Shown here: piece by piece, positions 49,533-61,586 of the stretch
How positions within the stretch are numbered: the first letter of the stretch is position 1
How the letters are laid out: the number at the start of each line of letters is the position of its first letter
Assembly (NCBI RefSeq): GCF_900963305.1
Contig: NC_042525.1
Location: 3,249,921 to 3,313,920 of the forward strand
DNA: 64,000 nt
Direction of reading: 5' to 3'
Origin: Echeneis naucrates
Taxonomy: Eukaryota > Chordata > Actinopteri > Carangiformes > Echeneidae
Program-made: the position numbers and the translations under genes
The notes under the pieces: generated by a model
What the model was told of the DNA's origin: nothing
Database searches by the model: none
Seen by the model: the letters and a program-made list of their open reading frames with translations, nothing else

Positions 49533-51243
49533 ATGTTAGTCTTTAAACGCATGTGGTTTGTTAGAGGCGCCTCCCTCCCGGTGAGGACTCTGTTTACCGG
49601 TTACCGCCTCAGCTCCCCAAAGAGACGAAGTCCGTACAACTTCAGCAACAGTGAGCGATATTCTGCGCTGGTGAAATCCGTCATGTCGTTCAGGGTCAGC
49701 TCCCAAAACCCAGAGTCCCTTCTGGCGGAAGACGACCACCTTTACGGACCCGTCATCGCATCCCCGCCGTCCTCCAAGAGCTCCGGGACGGCGAAACCTG
49801 AAGCCACCCATCCCTTCTTAAACAGCAGCAAGACTCCAGAAACAGAGGAGCCGGTGTTGGGATTTCCAGCCCGGATTTTGTTAAACAGGGAGCAAGGGAG
49901 GACTTTAGTACCGAGTGTGAGCCGCATCCTTCAGCAGACACTTTCCCCAGAGCAGATCTTCCACCTGGAGAGATGGAAGAGGAGGATGATCGCAGAGCTG
50001 GGGGAGGATGGCTTCCAAGAATACTCCCAGAGTGAGTAGAAATGTCTGTGTCATCCTACTTTATGTGTGTGTGTTGTCATTTCAAATTAGTATGTCTATA
50101 ATATTCCTGCTCTCTCTCTTTCTCTCTCAATTAGATTTATTTCGACAAGGAAAGCGCTTCCATTCAGTTTTGGAGGACTTCTTGACTTTGGGTGCAACAT
50201 GGAAGGACAAAAGTCCTGCGGAGACGCCTGAGGATTCGCCTGAGGTGCAGGGATACATGCAGAGTGTCTCTCACATACTGGAGGACATCAGTGCAGTGAG
50301 AGCTATTGAGAGCACAGTACAACACGACGCTCTGAACTATCTGGGAATTGTGGATTGTGTTGCACGTTACAGGTAAACATGGTGGATTTGCACAATAGTG
50401 TTTTTCCATTCTAGACTTGACTTCTCGCAAAACTCACTGAACTACGGACCTGTTTTTGTCCACAGAGGAGTTCTGTGTGTTATTGACTGGAAGACCTCAG
50501 AGAAGCCCAAACCATTCCTTGGGAACACCTATGACAACCCTATTCAAGTGGCAGCCTACACTGGGGCTTTGAACAGTGATGGCAACTACAAATACCAGGT
50601 GTTGTATAAAGAAAATAAATTTCATGACCCTGAAATTCACAGATTTTCACCCAGATTAACCAAACTACCCCTCAAACTGATTTCAGATTTCCGTGTTACT
50701 CACTGATCTCTTGTCACTGCAGGTTGAAAATGGGCTCATTGTTGTGGCCTACAAGGACGGCTCACCTGCCCACGCCCATCAGCTGAACTCAGAGCTGTTG
50801 CTAGAGTATTGGAAAAAGTGGTTGTTACGCCTTGAAGAGTTCAAATCACAGAGGTAAAAAAAAAAAATTAATTTTCCTTATTCCTTTTAAAAGAACTTCA
50901 CTTTCATTTGCACTTTGTTTTTTAAGAAATCAGATAATTTATTTAAAAAATGCCAAATATGCTGGTGCTGCAAAAACAAGTTTACAAATATTGTAGAGAA
51001 ACTATTTTGCCATCATTCAAGATTCAAATAATAAGTCAATGGGATGAGGGTTTAGAGTGACTGGAATGGCTAGTTACTGCAATTTTTATGCAATCAGTGA
51101 TGTGAAAAGAAATATTAGATAGTGAGCACTCTTAACTAAAAGGTAATGATTGTAGTAAGCTTCAGAGCAACCTTTACATTACAACTGTCTCTTCTAATTT
51201 CAGGTCAAATCACGTGACAAGTGCTTTCTCAGAAAAGAGATGA
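49533..51243 (+). CDS. mgme1: Mitochondrial genome maintenance exonuclease 1, complete, 346 aa
   Basis: Single-strand DNA exonuclease of the PD-(D/E)XK fold that trims flaps and clears linear mtDNA in the mitochondrial matrix. Five exons: 49533-50031, 50135-50372, 50466-50598, 50723-50853, 51204-51243; 1041 bases in frame (mammalian MGME1 is 344 aa). The N-terminus (MLVFKRMWFVRGASLPVRTL) is basic, hydroxylated and free of acids, as expected of a mitochondrial presequence. YLGIVDCVARYRG followed by LCVIDWKTSEKPKP carries the two Asp and the Lys of the active site. VVAYKDGSPAHAH and YWKKWLLRLEEF match the conserved C-terminal part. It faces away from snx5, and its 3' end converges on the first GLYAT-like gene 240 bases later. 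Confidence 0.96.
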
Positions 51244-51483
51244 GATGTTTGAACAGAGATCTGTGAGGGCATTTCCACAGAGCAGGATCTTTTTAATAAT
51301 GCAACTGAAGAGATAATATAATATGTTCCAAAAGGAGCTTTTTACACTAACTCTGAACGTGCACTTTCAAGTAATCTCGCCCCTTTTCTGTGTTACAAAT
51401 GCACCTTAATTATCATTTTGAACTTAATTTGTCAAGAATATGGCCTCATTTGTTAATTAGAAAATATTGAACTGCCTTCACTC

Positions 51484-53153
51484 TTAAAGGCTATTAAATC
51501 CATACCAGGTTATCCGGTATGAGGGGTCTTCAGTAAAGCCAAAGCTTTTAAAGAGCCTGTAGGACACAATGTTCTCCTCCTCAATGAAGCAGAAGACTGG
51601 ATAAGCCTCAGCATGGAATCTCCTGGCCATAGCATGAACCAAGACTTTGGCATAGCCTTTCCTTCTGTGCTCCGGCAGAGTGTACAACATCCCAATGGCA
51701 GACGAGGAATAGGTGAGGATCCAGGACACAGGCTTCCCTTCTGCATCCAGCACGCAGCAGGACGGGAAGTTTACAATCATGTTGCGGATCATGCTCTTAG
51801 CTGCACCTTCCTTTCCTGAAAATTTCCATTTTGCTTTCACCATGTCGATGTGAGATTCATTCAGAGAGCTGAGGGAGATCCCTGAACTGATGCAGAACAG
51901 AGGAGGGAAAGGGCAGCATGCTCTTTTACTCATGCACTATAAAACTCAGATAACAGGTTTGTTTCACACTAGAATTAAGATACAACTAAACAAATAGGCT
52001 TTACCTGTCTATAGAGGGAAGCCTGGACACGTCCTCTAGTGTCATCATGTGACACACTGCTCGCTGGTTACATGGTACTTGTTTTTCTGATGCCATCCTT
52101 GTGAAGATCTCAATGTGGCGAAAATCAGTTCCTTACACACAAAATAATGAGTTGTCAAATGGAAGAGCTGTTAACAAATGTTTGAAGCTGTATTAAACAT
52201 CTCTATTTCTGAGGAGAGATTATTCTTAAACCAAGATGAATGTTTCCAGTATCAACTGTATTCTAGTTGACTAGAAAGTTAATAAATGGCATTTTAAAAT
52301 GGTGTCCGAGATCACTCCCCTCTCATTGTCTCATTCTTCCCTACTTCCCTACTTCACTTATTGTTTTAACTGACCTTTGCCTGTAGTGTATAACTACAAC
52401 ATAAAATGCAGTCATCATCCTCAGATTATGAAATAATAAAACAGGAGGACTTTGAACGAAATGAAGTTCAAGATGCAGCTCCGTTTGTAACTTGATCACC
52501 GCAGTGGAAAAAAATTGTCCGATAGAATCTCAAATGTCTTTTCTATAGTTGGATAATCATTTAGTGGAACATTAATTCCAGATGAATAAGAAAGTGTAAA
52601 GACCAGACGCTTAACATTTCACTGAACATTCAGGTGTTTGCTCTTACCAAGACAAATGTATTTGGTCCAGTCAATGACAGAGGGGATCTTTATGGTTTCC
52701 TTCAGAGCAGCTGGATCAGTTGTGAAAATTATTAAATCTTTAAAGAGATCATCCTCCTGAAAAAGGAGAGATGATAAGATCCTGTATGAAGAAATATAAT
52801 ACACATAATCTTTGACAGTTATCTGTCCAGTTACCTGTAAACACTGTGGTTTGCAGATAAACACTCTGAACTCTGGCCATTTGTCCACTATAAACTTCAC
52901 AGGATCTGCTCTGACTCTCTTATTGAGGACCAAGGTGCCGTAAACCTGAAGAAATGAACCAAACAGCTTCATCATGATCCATCTGACAGTTTGATGAGTT
53001 ATTTCTGAAGTACAGCACATTCAGCAGTGAGGACAAAGAGATCACACATGTTGAATACAGAATAACACAGTAAATACTTACAGTTAGTGATCTCGGTAAA
53101 TATCTCCTCAGCTCCTCTTCAGCCTTTTCCAGCTGATCTCCAGTCAGTTCCAT
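51484..53153 (-). CDS. Glycine N-acyltransferase-like protein, copy 1 (273 aa)
   Basis: Acyl-CoA:amino-acid N-acyltransferase of the GLYAT/GLYATL family; members conjugate acyl-CoAs to glycine or glutamine, often in mitochondria, but the substrate here is unknown. Five exons: 53082-53153, 52835-52945, 52648-52756, 52005-52131, 51484-51886; 822 bases in frame. N-terminal GLYAT domain: VYGTLVLNKRV, FTTDPAALKETI, VSRLPSIDR. C-terminal GNAT-like domain: GISLSSLNESH, PSCCVLDAEGKPVSWILTY and the CoA-binding segment LPEHRRKGYAKVLV (R-x-x-G-x-A). Slightly shorter than human GLYAT (296 aa). This is the most divergent intact copy: it has GKEGAAKS where the others have KGGAAK, and its last exon is longer. 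It is convergent with mgme1. The start MELTGDQLEKAEEELRR is shared with copies 2 and 4. Confidence 0.92.
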
Positions 53154-53250
53154 GGCTGTGACTGTGGATGATACCGATCTGGTCTGGAGACATGAAGGAT
53201 CCCGGACCGGAGACAAGAAAAACAGATCACAAGTTCACGGCCATCTGCTG

Positions 53251-53262
53251 ACTTTCGCTTTT
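53251..53262 (-). promoter_or_regulatory. IRF/ISRE-like element of copy 1 (weaker match)
   Basis: On the minus strand the site reads AAAAGCGAAAGT, with two A-rich half-sites spaced like GAAANNGAAA. It lies exactly 98 bases upstream of the start codon, the same distance as in copies 2 and 4. Confidence 0.4.
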
Positions 53263-53439
53263 AAAACAACGCTATCGTTGGTTTCGCAAACGCACTTTCG
53301 ACACAAAGATTTAAAGCGGAAATCGAAAAATGACTTCCATATGAACTGAAGTCCGGCTGGTCTCATTTAAAGGAAAATCTAACCCAATATCAGATAGATC
53401 GATATATTTTTCCACATTCTTCAACGTTTTAATATATAT

Positions 53440-53575
53440 CTATCTAAACACTGACATGTCACAGTAGCACTAAAAGAATAAAATCAGTGTATGCAGATAA
53501 TTCAGGATTAATCTATATTAATAATCCACATTAATCTTGGAGAGGACATCAGATTTGAACACCAGCGAAATGTTG
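53440..53575. repeat. Duplicated intergenic block of the GLYAT-like cluster, member 1
   Basis: Shares phrases such as ATCTATCTAAACACTGAC, ATAAAATCAGT and TAATCCACATTA in the same order with 56040-56175. Both lie upstream of an intact gene and outside its promoter. This shows that the cluster duplicated as units of about 2.55 kb including flanking DNA. Confidence 0.8.
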
Positions 53576-54002
53576 CGAAACAGCATGAATTTATTGGACA
53601 GCAAAGCCAGGACGTGTTTTTAATTATCCTTTATTTCGATGAAATCACATGTCATGATTATTGTATAAGTAAATAAGGAAGTCAGATGTACAGGTGTAAT
53701 GTTGAATATTATAATTACACAAAATTTGTTCCTGTTGTTGTTGCCTGACATGCTTAGACCTCCATGGTTATGTGGAACGTTTTATATGCAGCTTCAGCAC
53801 CCGTGTTCACCTTTGTTGGTATCCCTCCTATGGAGGGGGTGTCTCCATAGGTGGGACTCAAGTTGTTTCGACGTAATTAACGGAGGATTTTGTTTTTACC
53901 TCTTGCTTGTCGGCTATAAAAAAAATAAACGGAGACTGCCTCCAAAGAATCCATGGTTTGGGCCCTTTTATCACAACACAACGCAGACAACAGTCCACCG
54001 GT

Positions 54003-54005
<3 letters not shown>

Positions 54006-54034
<29 letters not shown>
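54006..54034. repeat. (TA)n microsatellite
   Basis: About fourteen TA units lie shortly downstream of the copy 2 stop codon. Confidence 0.9.
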
Positions 54035-54036
<2 letters not shown>

Positions 54037-54103
54037 AGAAAAGGCATGTCAATATGTCAGATAAAATGCCAAAAACATGTGAGAAGTCACAGCAGTTAAA
54101 AAG

Positions 54104-55706
54104 TCAAATGTTGAAATCAAACCAGTCTATCCTGTATGAGGGATCTTCAGTAAATCCCAGTTCTTTTAAGACCCTGATGTTGATCTCATGCCCCTCCTCT
54201 ATGTAACAGTAGACTGGGCAGCCCTCAGCATGGAGTCTCCTGACCAAAGCATTGACCAGGACTTTGGCGTAACCTTTCAGTCTGTGCTCCGGCAGAGTGT
54301 ACAACATCCCCATGGCACACGTGGAATAGGTGAGGATCCAGGACACAGGCTTCCTGTCTGCATCCAGCACACAGCAGGACGGTAAGTTTACAACCATGTT
54401 ACGGATCATGCTTTTAGCTGCACCTCCCTTTGCAAATTTCCATGTTTGAGCCACCAAGTCAATATGAGATTCATCCAGAGAGCCGAGTGAGATCCCTGAA
54501 CTGATGGAGAAAAGAAGGAAAGAGCAGCATCCTGTTTCAGTAACACAATAATAAAACCTGTAATAACTGTTTTGTCTCACACTAGAATTCAGATACAGCT
54601 GCATAAATAGGCTTTACCTGTCTATAGGGGGAAGCCTGGACACGTCCTCTAGTGTCATCACATGACAAAGTGCTCGCCTCTTGCTTGATAGCTTCTTTTC
54701 TGATGCCCTCTCTGTGAGTATGTGCATGTACAGATGATCAATTCCTGGGACGGAAGCAAATCTCATCATGTTATTTTTTTTAATGGAAAAGCTACAGACC
54801 GATGTTTTAAAGTGTGTTGGACTAATAAACTGTTTTAATAAACCTGAATGAATGATTTCAGCGTCAGAAATTATTTCCACACTCAAATCTTCGATGTGAA
54901 TATGAACGTATATATTTGTGACACAAAAATTTAAAATGATCTTTGCCCTTGTAACTTGTAGAGAGGACTATGAACGAAGTGAAGTAAAAGGGAAAGTTCA
55001 AAATACAACTCCATCCATATGTTGATATTAGTGAAACAAATCACGTTCAACATCAGCTGTCTTTTCTATTGTCATGTTCTGAATGATCAACTAATTGTCA
55101 TCAAAGAGAAATGTACCAAAACGAGAGTAAAAGGAGCTGACTTGTGTTATTATTGCTTCAGAACTGAAGAGTGTTAAAGTGTTTGAAATTACCTAAACAC
55201 ATGGATTTGGTCCAGTCAATAACAGAGGAGTTCTCCATGATTTCCTTCAGAGCAGCTGGATCCGTTGTAAATATCATCGTGTCTTTAAAGTGATCTCCCT
55301 CCTGTAAGAAAGAAAAGACTTTAAGATCCTGTATGAAGACATATAATACACATAATCTTTGACAGTTATCTGTCCAGTTACCTGTAAACACTGTGGTTTG
55401 CAGATAAACACTCTGAACTCTGGCCATTTGTCCACTATAAACTTCACAGGATCTGCTCTGACTCTCTTATTGAGGACCAAGGTGCCGTAAACCTGAAGAA
55501 ATGAACCAAACAGCTTCATCATGATCCATCTGACAGTTTGATGAGTTATTTCTGAAGTACAGCACATTCAGCAGTGAGGACAAAGCAGACCAGCAGCCAT
55601 CATAAGTTTCCAGAATAACAGAAAAAACACACACCATCTGTGATTTCGGTAAATATCTCCTCAGCTCCTCTTCAGCCTTTTCAAGCTGATGTCCGGTCAG
55701 TTCCAT
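54104..55706 (-). CDS. Glycine N-acyltransferase-like protein, copy 2 (271 aa)
   Basis: Five exons: 55635-55706, 55382-55492, 55193-55301, 54618-54744, 54104-54500; 816 bases in frame with proper splice sites. Domains as in copy 1, with the CoA-binding segment LPEHRLKGYAKVLV and the ending DPSYRIDWFDFNI. Exon 2 and its flanking introns look identical to copies 1 and 4. Exon 4 opens with IDHLYMHILTERASEKKLSS, clearly different from the other copies. The first exon ends MVCVF-type sequence at the donor (ATG|GTGTGT), shared with copy 4 but not copy 1. A perfect ISRE lies 98 bases upstream of the start. Nothing suggests loss of function. Substrate and compartment cannot be read from the sequence. 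Confidence 0.92.
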
Positions 55707-55802
55707 GGCTGTGACTGTGGATGATACCGATCTGGTCTGGAGACATGAAGGATCCCGGACCGGAGACAATAAAAACAGATCACAAGATCGCTGCTGTCCA
55801 CC

Positions 55803-55817
55803 GAGTTTCACTTTCTC
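55803..55817 (-). promoter_or_regulatory. ISRE upstream of GLYAT-like copy 2 (perfect core)
   Basis: The minus strand reads GAGAAAGTGAAACTC, which contains GAAANNGAAACT, the interferon-stimulated response element core, in the same orientation as the gene. The core (55804-55815) starts 98 bases upstream of the start codon. Confidence 0.6.
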
Positions 55818-56381
55818 GGGAAAAAGGAATTCATTTCCTTGATTTCACACTCGCACTTTCGACACTTGACTTAACGAGCAACGGTCCAATTTTCTTCCGT
55901 ATTTTCTGATGTCCGGTTGGTCTCACTTATTGTAAATATTACAAATCAAATGTCACATAAGTTCAACTTCGATCACACTTATCATTGTTTAAAAAAAGCG
56001 ACAAAGAGATTTTTATACAATTTAAATGTATTTTCTTCATTTATATCTATCTAAACACTGACGTGTCACATTAGCATTAAAAGAATAAAATCAGTAAATG
56101 CCCGATAATTCAGGGTTAATCTAAATTAACAATCCACATTAGAAAGCAAATTCTTGGAGAGTATTTCAGATTTAGACTCTTTAAAACCGATAAAAACATT
56201 TTTACACTATCAATAAATAAGACAAAGAAAAAAAATTGTTGGACTGCCACGCCAGAAAGGATTTTTATTCATCTTTCTTTTTGAGTAAATCACATTTTAT
56301 TGTTATTTTTATTTAAGAGAAAATTATTGCTATTATTTCGGATATACAGTCAAAATGTGAAAAATCACAGTAGTTACACAA
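55818..56381. other. Spacer between GLYAT-like copy 2 and the broken copy 3
   Basis: Includes the duplicated block at 56040-56175. No coding exon seen. Confidence 0.6.
56040..56175. repeat. Duplicated intergenic block of the GLYAT-like cluster, member 2
   Basis: Partner of 53440-53575, with small insertions and substitutions that indicate moderate age. Confidence 0.8.
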
Positions 56382-57523
56382 TCAAACGTTGAATTCAGAC
56401 CAGTCTATCCTGTATGAGGGAACTTCAGTAAATCCCAGTTCTTTAAAGACCCTGATGTTGTTCTCATGTCCCTCCTCTATGAGGCTGTAGACTGGATAAC
56501 CCTCAGCATGGAGTCTCCTGGCCAAAGTGATGGTCACCACTTTGGCGTAACCTTTCAGTCTGTGCTCCGGCAGAGTGTGCAACATCCCCATTTCACATCT
56601 GGAATAGGTGAGGATCCAGGACACAGGCTTCCTGTCTGCATCCAGCACACAGCAGGACGGGAAGTTTACAACCATGTTACGGATCATGTTTTTAGCTGCA
56701 CCTCCCTTTGCAAACTTCCATGTTTGAGCCACCAAGTCAACATGAGATTCATCCAGAGAGCCGAGTGAGATCCCTGAACTGATGGAGAGCAACACACTAT
56801 AAAAGCCAGATAGCAGTTTTGTCTCACACTAGAATTAAGATACAGCTGCGTGAAGAGGCTCTACCTGTCTATAGGATGAAGCCTGCACACGTCCTGTAGT
56901 GTCATCACATGACAAACGCCTCCCTTTTTGCAGGTTATATTCTTTTTTGATGCCATCTCTGTGAGCATCGCCATGTAGGGAACATTGATTCCTGAGACAA
57001 AAGAAAAAGTTATTTAAATGAAAGAACTTTTGACTGGTATTTTACCTAAAGTGTATTTTATATAATTTTACTAATAAACTATTGATGAATGAATGATTCC
57101 AGTGTCAGAAATGATTTCCACCTTGGATTTAAATCTTCAATTCCAAAATAAATGTATATATTTTTATGATGAAATAAAAGGCAAAGTTTAAGTTATGTCT
57201 CCATCCATACTTTGATAACGTGAGTGAAACAAATCATGTTCAACATAATATCAGCTGTGTTTTCTATTGTCATGTACTGAATGATCATCTAATTGTCACC
57301 AGAGAAATGTACCAAAACGAGAGTAAAATGAGCTCACTTGTGTTATTTTTCCTACAGAAACTGAAGAAAACAAAAGTGTTTGAAATGATCAATACACAAA
57401 AACTTGGTCCAGTCAATAACAGAGGAGTTCTCCACGATTTCCTTCAGAGCAGCTGGATCAGTTGTAAAAAATGTTCGTCTCTCTGTAGAGATCATCCTCC
57501 TGTAAGAAAGAAAAGACTTTAAG
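56382..57523 (-). pseudogene. Glycine N-acyltransferase-like copy 3, broken 3' remnant
   Basis: Exon 5 (56382-56778) and exon 4 (56865-56991) are open and normal in length (397 and 127 bases). Exon 3 (about 57385-57492) has one extra T in a T-run, giving a frameshift, and its donor (G|GTAA in the intact copies) is lost. Exons 1 and 2 are absent. Homology to the intact copies stops at 57523, about 30 bases into the intron upstream of exon 3, where an L2 LINE begins. Exon 5 is closest to copy 4 (both have MLHTLPEHRLKGYAKVVTIT). Exon 4 has changes at otherwise constant sites (LQDVCRLHPIDR for LEDVSRLPSIDR), as expected under relaxed constraint. I judge it a pseudogene by truncation. A new promoter inside the LINE driving exons 4-5 is conceivable but unsupported. 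Confidence 0.88.
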
Positions 57524-60500
57524 AAAACAGATCACTGCAAAGTTAATAAACCCAAATTAAACAGAAGAGGAGCTAAAAACAAAAACCTAACTGAAATTAA
57601 AACAGCCACAAAGTCAGTCTCAAATAACACTGCGATCAAATGTGGACTGTTGAACATTCGATCATTATCATCAAAATCTCTACTAGTTAACGATCTCATA
57701 GCTGATCATCATATTGATTTATTTTGTATAACTGAAACGTGGCTGCAGCAGGATGAGTATGTTAGCATTAATGAAGCTACACCCCCCCCCATGTTAACTT
57801 TCATATCCCTCATACCACAGGTCGAGGAGGGGGGGTGGCTGCAATATTTCAGTCAGGCCTATTAATCAACCCCAGACCAAAATCTGGCTGCAGGTCTTTT
57901 GAAAGCCTCACTCTTAGTCTCTCCCACTCAGACTGGAAAGGTGAAAAACCAGTTCTGTTAGTTACAGTATACCGTCCACCTGGTCCGTACTCAGAATTCC
58001 TATCAGAGTTTTCTGAGTTTATATCAGAGTTAGTACTCAGTACAGATAAAATCATTATTCTGGGAGATTTCAATATACATGTAGATGTAGAAAGCGACGG
58101 CCTTAGTTCTGGGTTTCTTTCCCTACTAGACTCAATTGGCTTTTCCCAGCATGTGAATGAACCCACTCACTTTTACAATCATATCCTTGATCTTGTTCTA
58201 ACTTATGGCATTGAAATTGACAAGCTAACGATTCTTCCCCAAAATTCTCTCCTGTCTGACCATTACCTTATTACATTTGAGTTTACTTTAATGGGCTCCA
58301 CAGCATTGAGGAATAAATTCAGCTATAGAAGATGTTTATCTGAAGCTGCTGTGGCTAAATTTAAGGAGAGCATTCGGTCATCATTCCCAACAATGCCATA
58401 TCTAAATTCAAATGAGGATTTCTCCCATAAGCAGGTTGATGACCTTGTGACTAGCACTATGGCCACACTGCGTTCGAATCTCGACAATGCTGCCCCTCTC
58501 AAAAAGAAAGTATTCATTCTGAGGAGGCTGGCTCCCTGGTATAGTTACCAAATCTGTGCCTTAAAGCAGACATCAAGGAAATTAGAAAGAAATTGGTGTT
58601 CCAGTAAGTCAGAAGAGTCTCACAGAGCCTGGAAAGACAGCCTAAAAACATAAAAAAGCTCTCCGCAGTGGTAGAAGTTCATATTACTCAGCACTCATAG
58701 AAGAAAACAAGAACAACCCCAGGTTTCTCTTCAGCACTGTGGCCAGGCTGACAGAGAGCCATAGCTCAGTTGAACCGGTGATCCCCTTAGCTCTAAGCAG
58801 TGATGATTTTATTAACTATTTTACAGATAAAATTCTCACAATCAGAGACAGAATTCATCAGCTCTTGCCTACGTTAGATAAAAATCTACTGAATACAGCA
58901 ACTCCTGAATCAGCTGCAATGCCTCTTTTACATCTGGAATCATTCTCAACAGTCTGTTTGAAGAGTTTCAGTCAGGATTTAGAGCCCATCATAGCACAGA
59001 AACAGAGCTGGTTAAAGTCTCCAATGACATTCTAATGGCTTCAGACAATGGATCAGCCTCCATACTTCTCCTTCGAGATCTTAGTGCTGCATTCGACACC
59101 ATAGATCATAATATTTTACTACAGAGACTGGAACATGAAATTGGAATTAAAGGAACTGCACTAAGGTGGTTCAAATCCTACTTATCAGACAGACATCAGT
59201 TTGTTCATGTAAACAATAGCTCCTCCTCATGTACTGTAGTCAGTCATGGAGTCCTGCAGGGTTCGGTACTTGGACCAATCCTCTTTACGCTTTATCTGCT
59301 TCCTCTAGGCAACATTATCAGGAAACACAACATCAACTACCACTGCTATGCAGACGATACTCACCTGTACCTATCAATGAAGCCAAATGAAGTCACTCAG
59401 ATAGTCAGACTGCAGGCATGTCTTGGAAGACATAAAAGTCTGGATAACTGGAAATTTTTTACTTCTTAACTCTGACAAAACAAAAGTTATTGTACTCGGT
59501 CCTAAGCACCTCAGAAAAATACAATCTAATCATCTCATCAGTCTGGACAGCCTTACTTTGGCTTCCAGCTCCACTGTAAGAAACCTTGGAGTAATTTTTG
59601 ACCAGGACATGTCCTTTGTCCCTCACATAAAACAAGTTAGTCGGGCAGCTTTCTTCAACCTGAGAAACATTAGGAAAATCAGAAACATCCTTTCTCAGGA
59701 TGATGCAGAAAAACTAGTCCATGCATTTGTAACTTCTAGGCTGGACTACTGTAACTCATTACTATCTGGATGTCCAAACAAATCTCTAAAAGGCCTTCAG
59801 TTAATTCAGAACGCTGCTGCACGAATATTAACAGGAACTAGGAAAAGAGATCATATCTCTCCTGTGTGGCCAAGCTCCATCATATCTCAGAGAGCTCATA
59901 GTTCCTTACTGTCCTAGCAGGCCACTCCGCTCTCTAGATGGAGGTGTACTTGTGGTTCCTAGAGTCTCCAAGAGTAAATCTGGAGGCAGATGGTTCAGTT
60001 ATCAGGCTCCTCTTCTATGGAACCAACTCCCAGCATCGGTCCGGGGGGCGGACTCTTTAGTAATTTTCAAGACCAGGCTTAAAACGTTCCTGTATGACAG
60101 AGCTTATAGTTAAAAAGTAAAAGTCCTCTACTCTTTAGCTATGCTGCTGTAGGCCGAGGCTGCTGGGGGAAAGACTGAGCTTCTCTCTCTCTCTCTCTCT
60201 CTCGCTGTCTGTCTCTCCCTGTTACCCTCTCTCCCCCTCTCCCTCTTTCTCTCTCCCTCCCTCTCGCTTGCTCTCCCTTCCTCCCCCCTTGCATGTAATG
60301 ATAAGAACCATCCTTCTTAAAAAACACAGTTTCACCCAGTTCCCAGCATTTACTAACTATGTTCTGCCAAAGTCTCTGTCTCTCCCAGTTCCTCTCCTCT
60401 CTCTCCCTGTCCTCATCCTGCAGGTGTTGACTCATCTCCATCCCATGTTCCTGCAACACCTGCTGGTCCCATATTTCATGAATTCTGCACTACAGCTCAA

Positions 60501-60754
60501 CTCCATGAACTTCATGCAACAACACGTTCCTGCCTACATCCATTCCTACAGCCTGGTTCTGCTCGAGGTTTCTGCCTCTTAAAGGAAGTTTTTCCTTGCC
60601 ACTGTTGCCAAGTGCTTGCTCATCGGGGGATCTGTTGGGTCTCTAAATAAATTTATAAAGAGTTTGGTCTAGACCTGCTCTATATGTAAAGTGCCTTCAT
60701 GTAACTTTGTTATGATTTGGCGCTATACAAATAAATCTGATTTGATTTGGTTTG
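57524..60754 (+). mobile_element. Degenerate L2-clade LINE (non-LTR retrotransposon), 3.2 kb
   Basis: Endonuclease domain: [20 protein letters not shown] and [10 protein letters not shown] (about 57640-57760), then VTVYRPPGPYSEF and IILGDFNIH (about 57958-58085) in a shifted frame, with HNHILDLVLTYG after. Reverse transcriptase: [37 protein letters not shown] and the catalytic [10 protein letters not shown] (about 59070-59385), then a C-terminal part to 59917. The reading frame is broken several times, with a stop near 58651. About 110 codons are missing at 58950-58957, where LESFSTV runs straight into LFEEFQSGF. The 3' end has the fish L2 signature GGCGCTATACAAATAAAT followed by TTTGATTTG repeats. 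No target-site duplication seen. Inactive. It lies antisense to the GLYAT-like genes. Confidence 0.9.
60182..60290. repeat. CT-rich low-complexity tract inside the LINE 3' region
   Basis: (TC)n followed by imperfect TCTCCC/CTCTCTC repeats within the 3' untranslated part of the L2 element. Its open frame on the minus strand is a composition artefact. Confidence 0.85.
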
Positions 60755-61586
60755 ACGTCAGACTGGTTTCACCTGTTTGAAATGCAGTGTCAGATAGCTT
60801 CAAAAGTCTTTTTTTTTTGGGGCGGTTCCAACTTCACAAATATAATTCGTGATGAAAATATTAAATATTTATTTGCATAACTTGATCAAATACCTCTGAA
60901 CATTCTTGCCATGATTAAAGGATGAGTGGTATACACTGTAACAAAAACTGAAAAACTGATTACACAATGACAACAATGATGAATGAATAAACGTCAGGCA
61001 AAATGGCTCAGAACTAACTTGAGTCTGAGAGGTGTCTGACAGACAGAGATGTAAATCACTCCTCGCAGACACATAAGAACAACTTCATCATTAATTTCGT
61101 TGGATGGTGTCACCGTACTTGTGTCTATGCTCAGCCTATTTTCTCTAAAAACAACCTGAGTCAGCTGATTCCCACTTTTCCCATGAACGCATCAATATGT
61201 CCCTGAGCACCAGCATTTAAATTCCATTTAAATCAATTTAATCCATCACTTCTAAGAAAAAAACAACAAAAAAAAAGAAATGAAAAACCAAATGTGAGGA
61301 AAAAGTTAATACTTTGTTTTACTCAATAAAAACAAAGGACAAAATCCTGAGATATGATACAGAAAAGCAAAATAGAGACATTTTGTTCAATATGGAGGAC
61401 CAAAACGAACAGAATGAAATATCTAAAGAAAACTTTAAATAATTGCATATATGTGTATTATTTAAAGATGTAGTCATATATTTCATTCTGTCTGTTTTGG
61501 TCCTCCATACCCCAAAGTATTTTGAGCCTGAATGTGAATGTGCATTCAAAATCTGATGGACAAGTTTCATTAAAACATCTAAAGAT
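60755..61586. other. Spacer between the LINE and GLYAT-like copy 4
   Basis: No exon. It does not contain the missing exons 1-2 of copy 3. A phrase of about 35 bases centred on 60909-60935 (TTGCCATGATTAAAGGATGA) recurs at about 63815-63842. Confidence 0.6.

Larger units (their letters stand above)
53263..54103. other. Spacer between GLYAT-like copies 1 and 2
   Basis: Contains a duplicated block (about 53440-53575, see the matching block at 56040-56175) and a (TA)n run. A further block CGCACTTTCGACAC near 53290-53303 recurs upstream of copy 2 at about 55850-55863. No coding exon. Confidence 0.6.

Noticed and set aside
56382-56991. Treating copy 3 exons 4-5 as a functional short gene
   Set aside because: No promoter, no exons 1-2, a frameshift and lost donor in exon 3, and changes at conserved sites in exon 4.
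60139-60459. Minus-strand open frame rich in Arg/Glu
   Set aside because: Produced by the CT-rich low-complexity tract inside the LINE.
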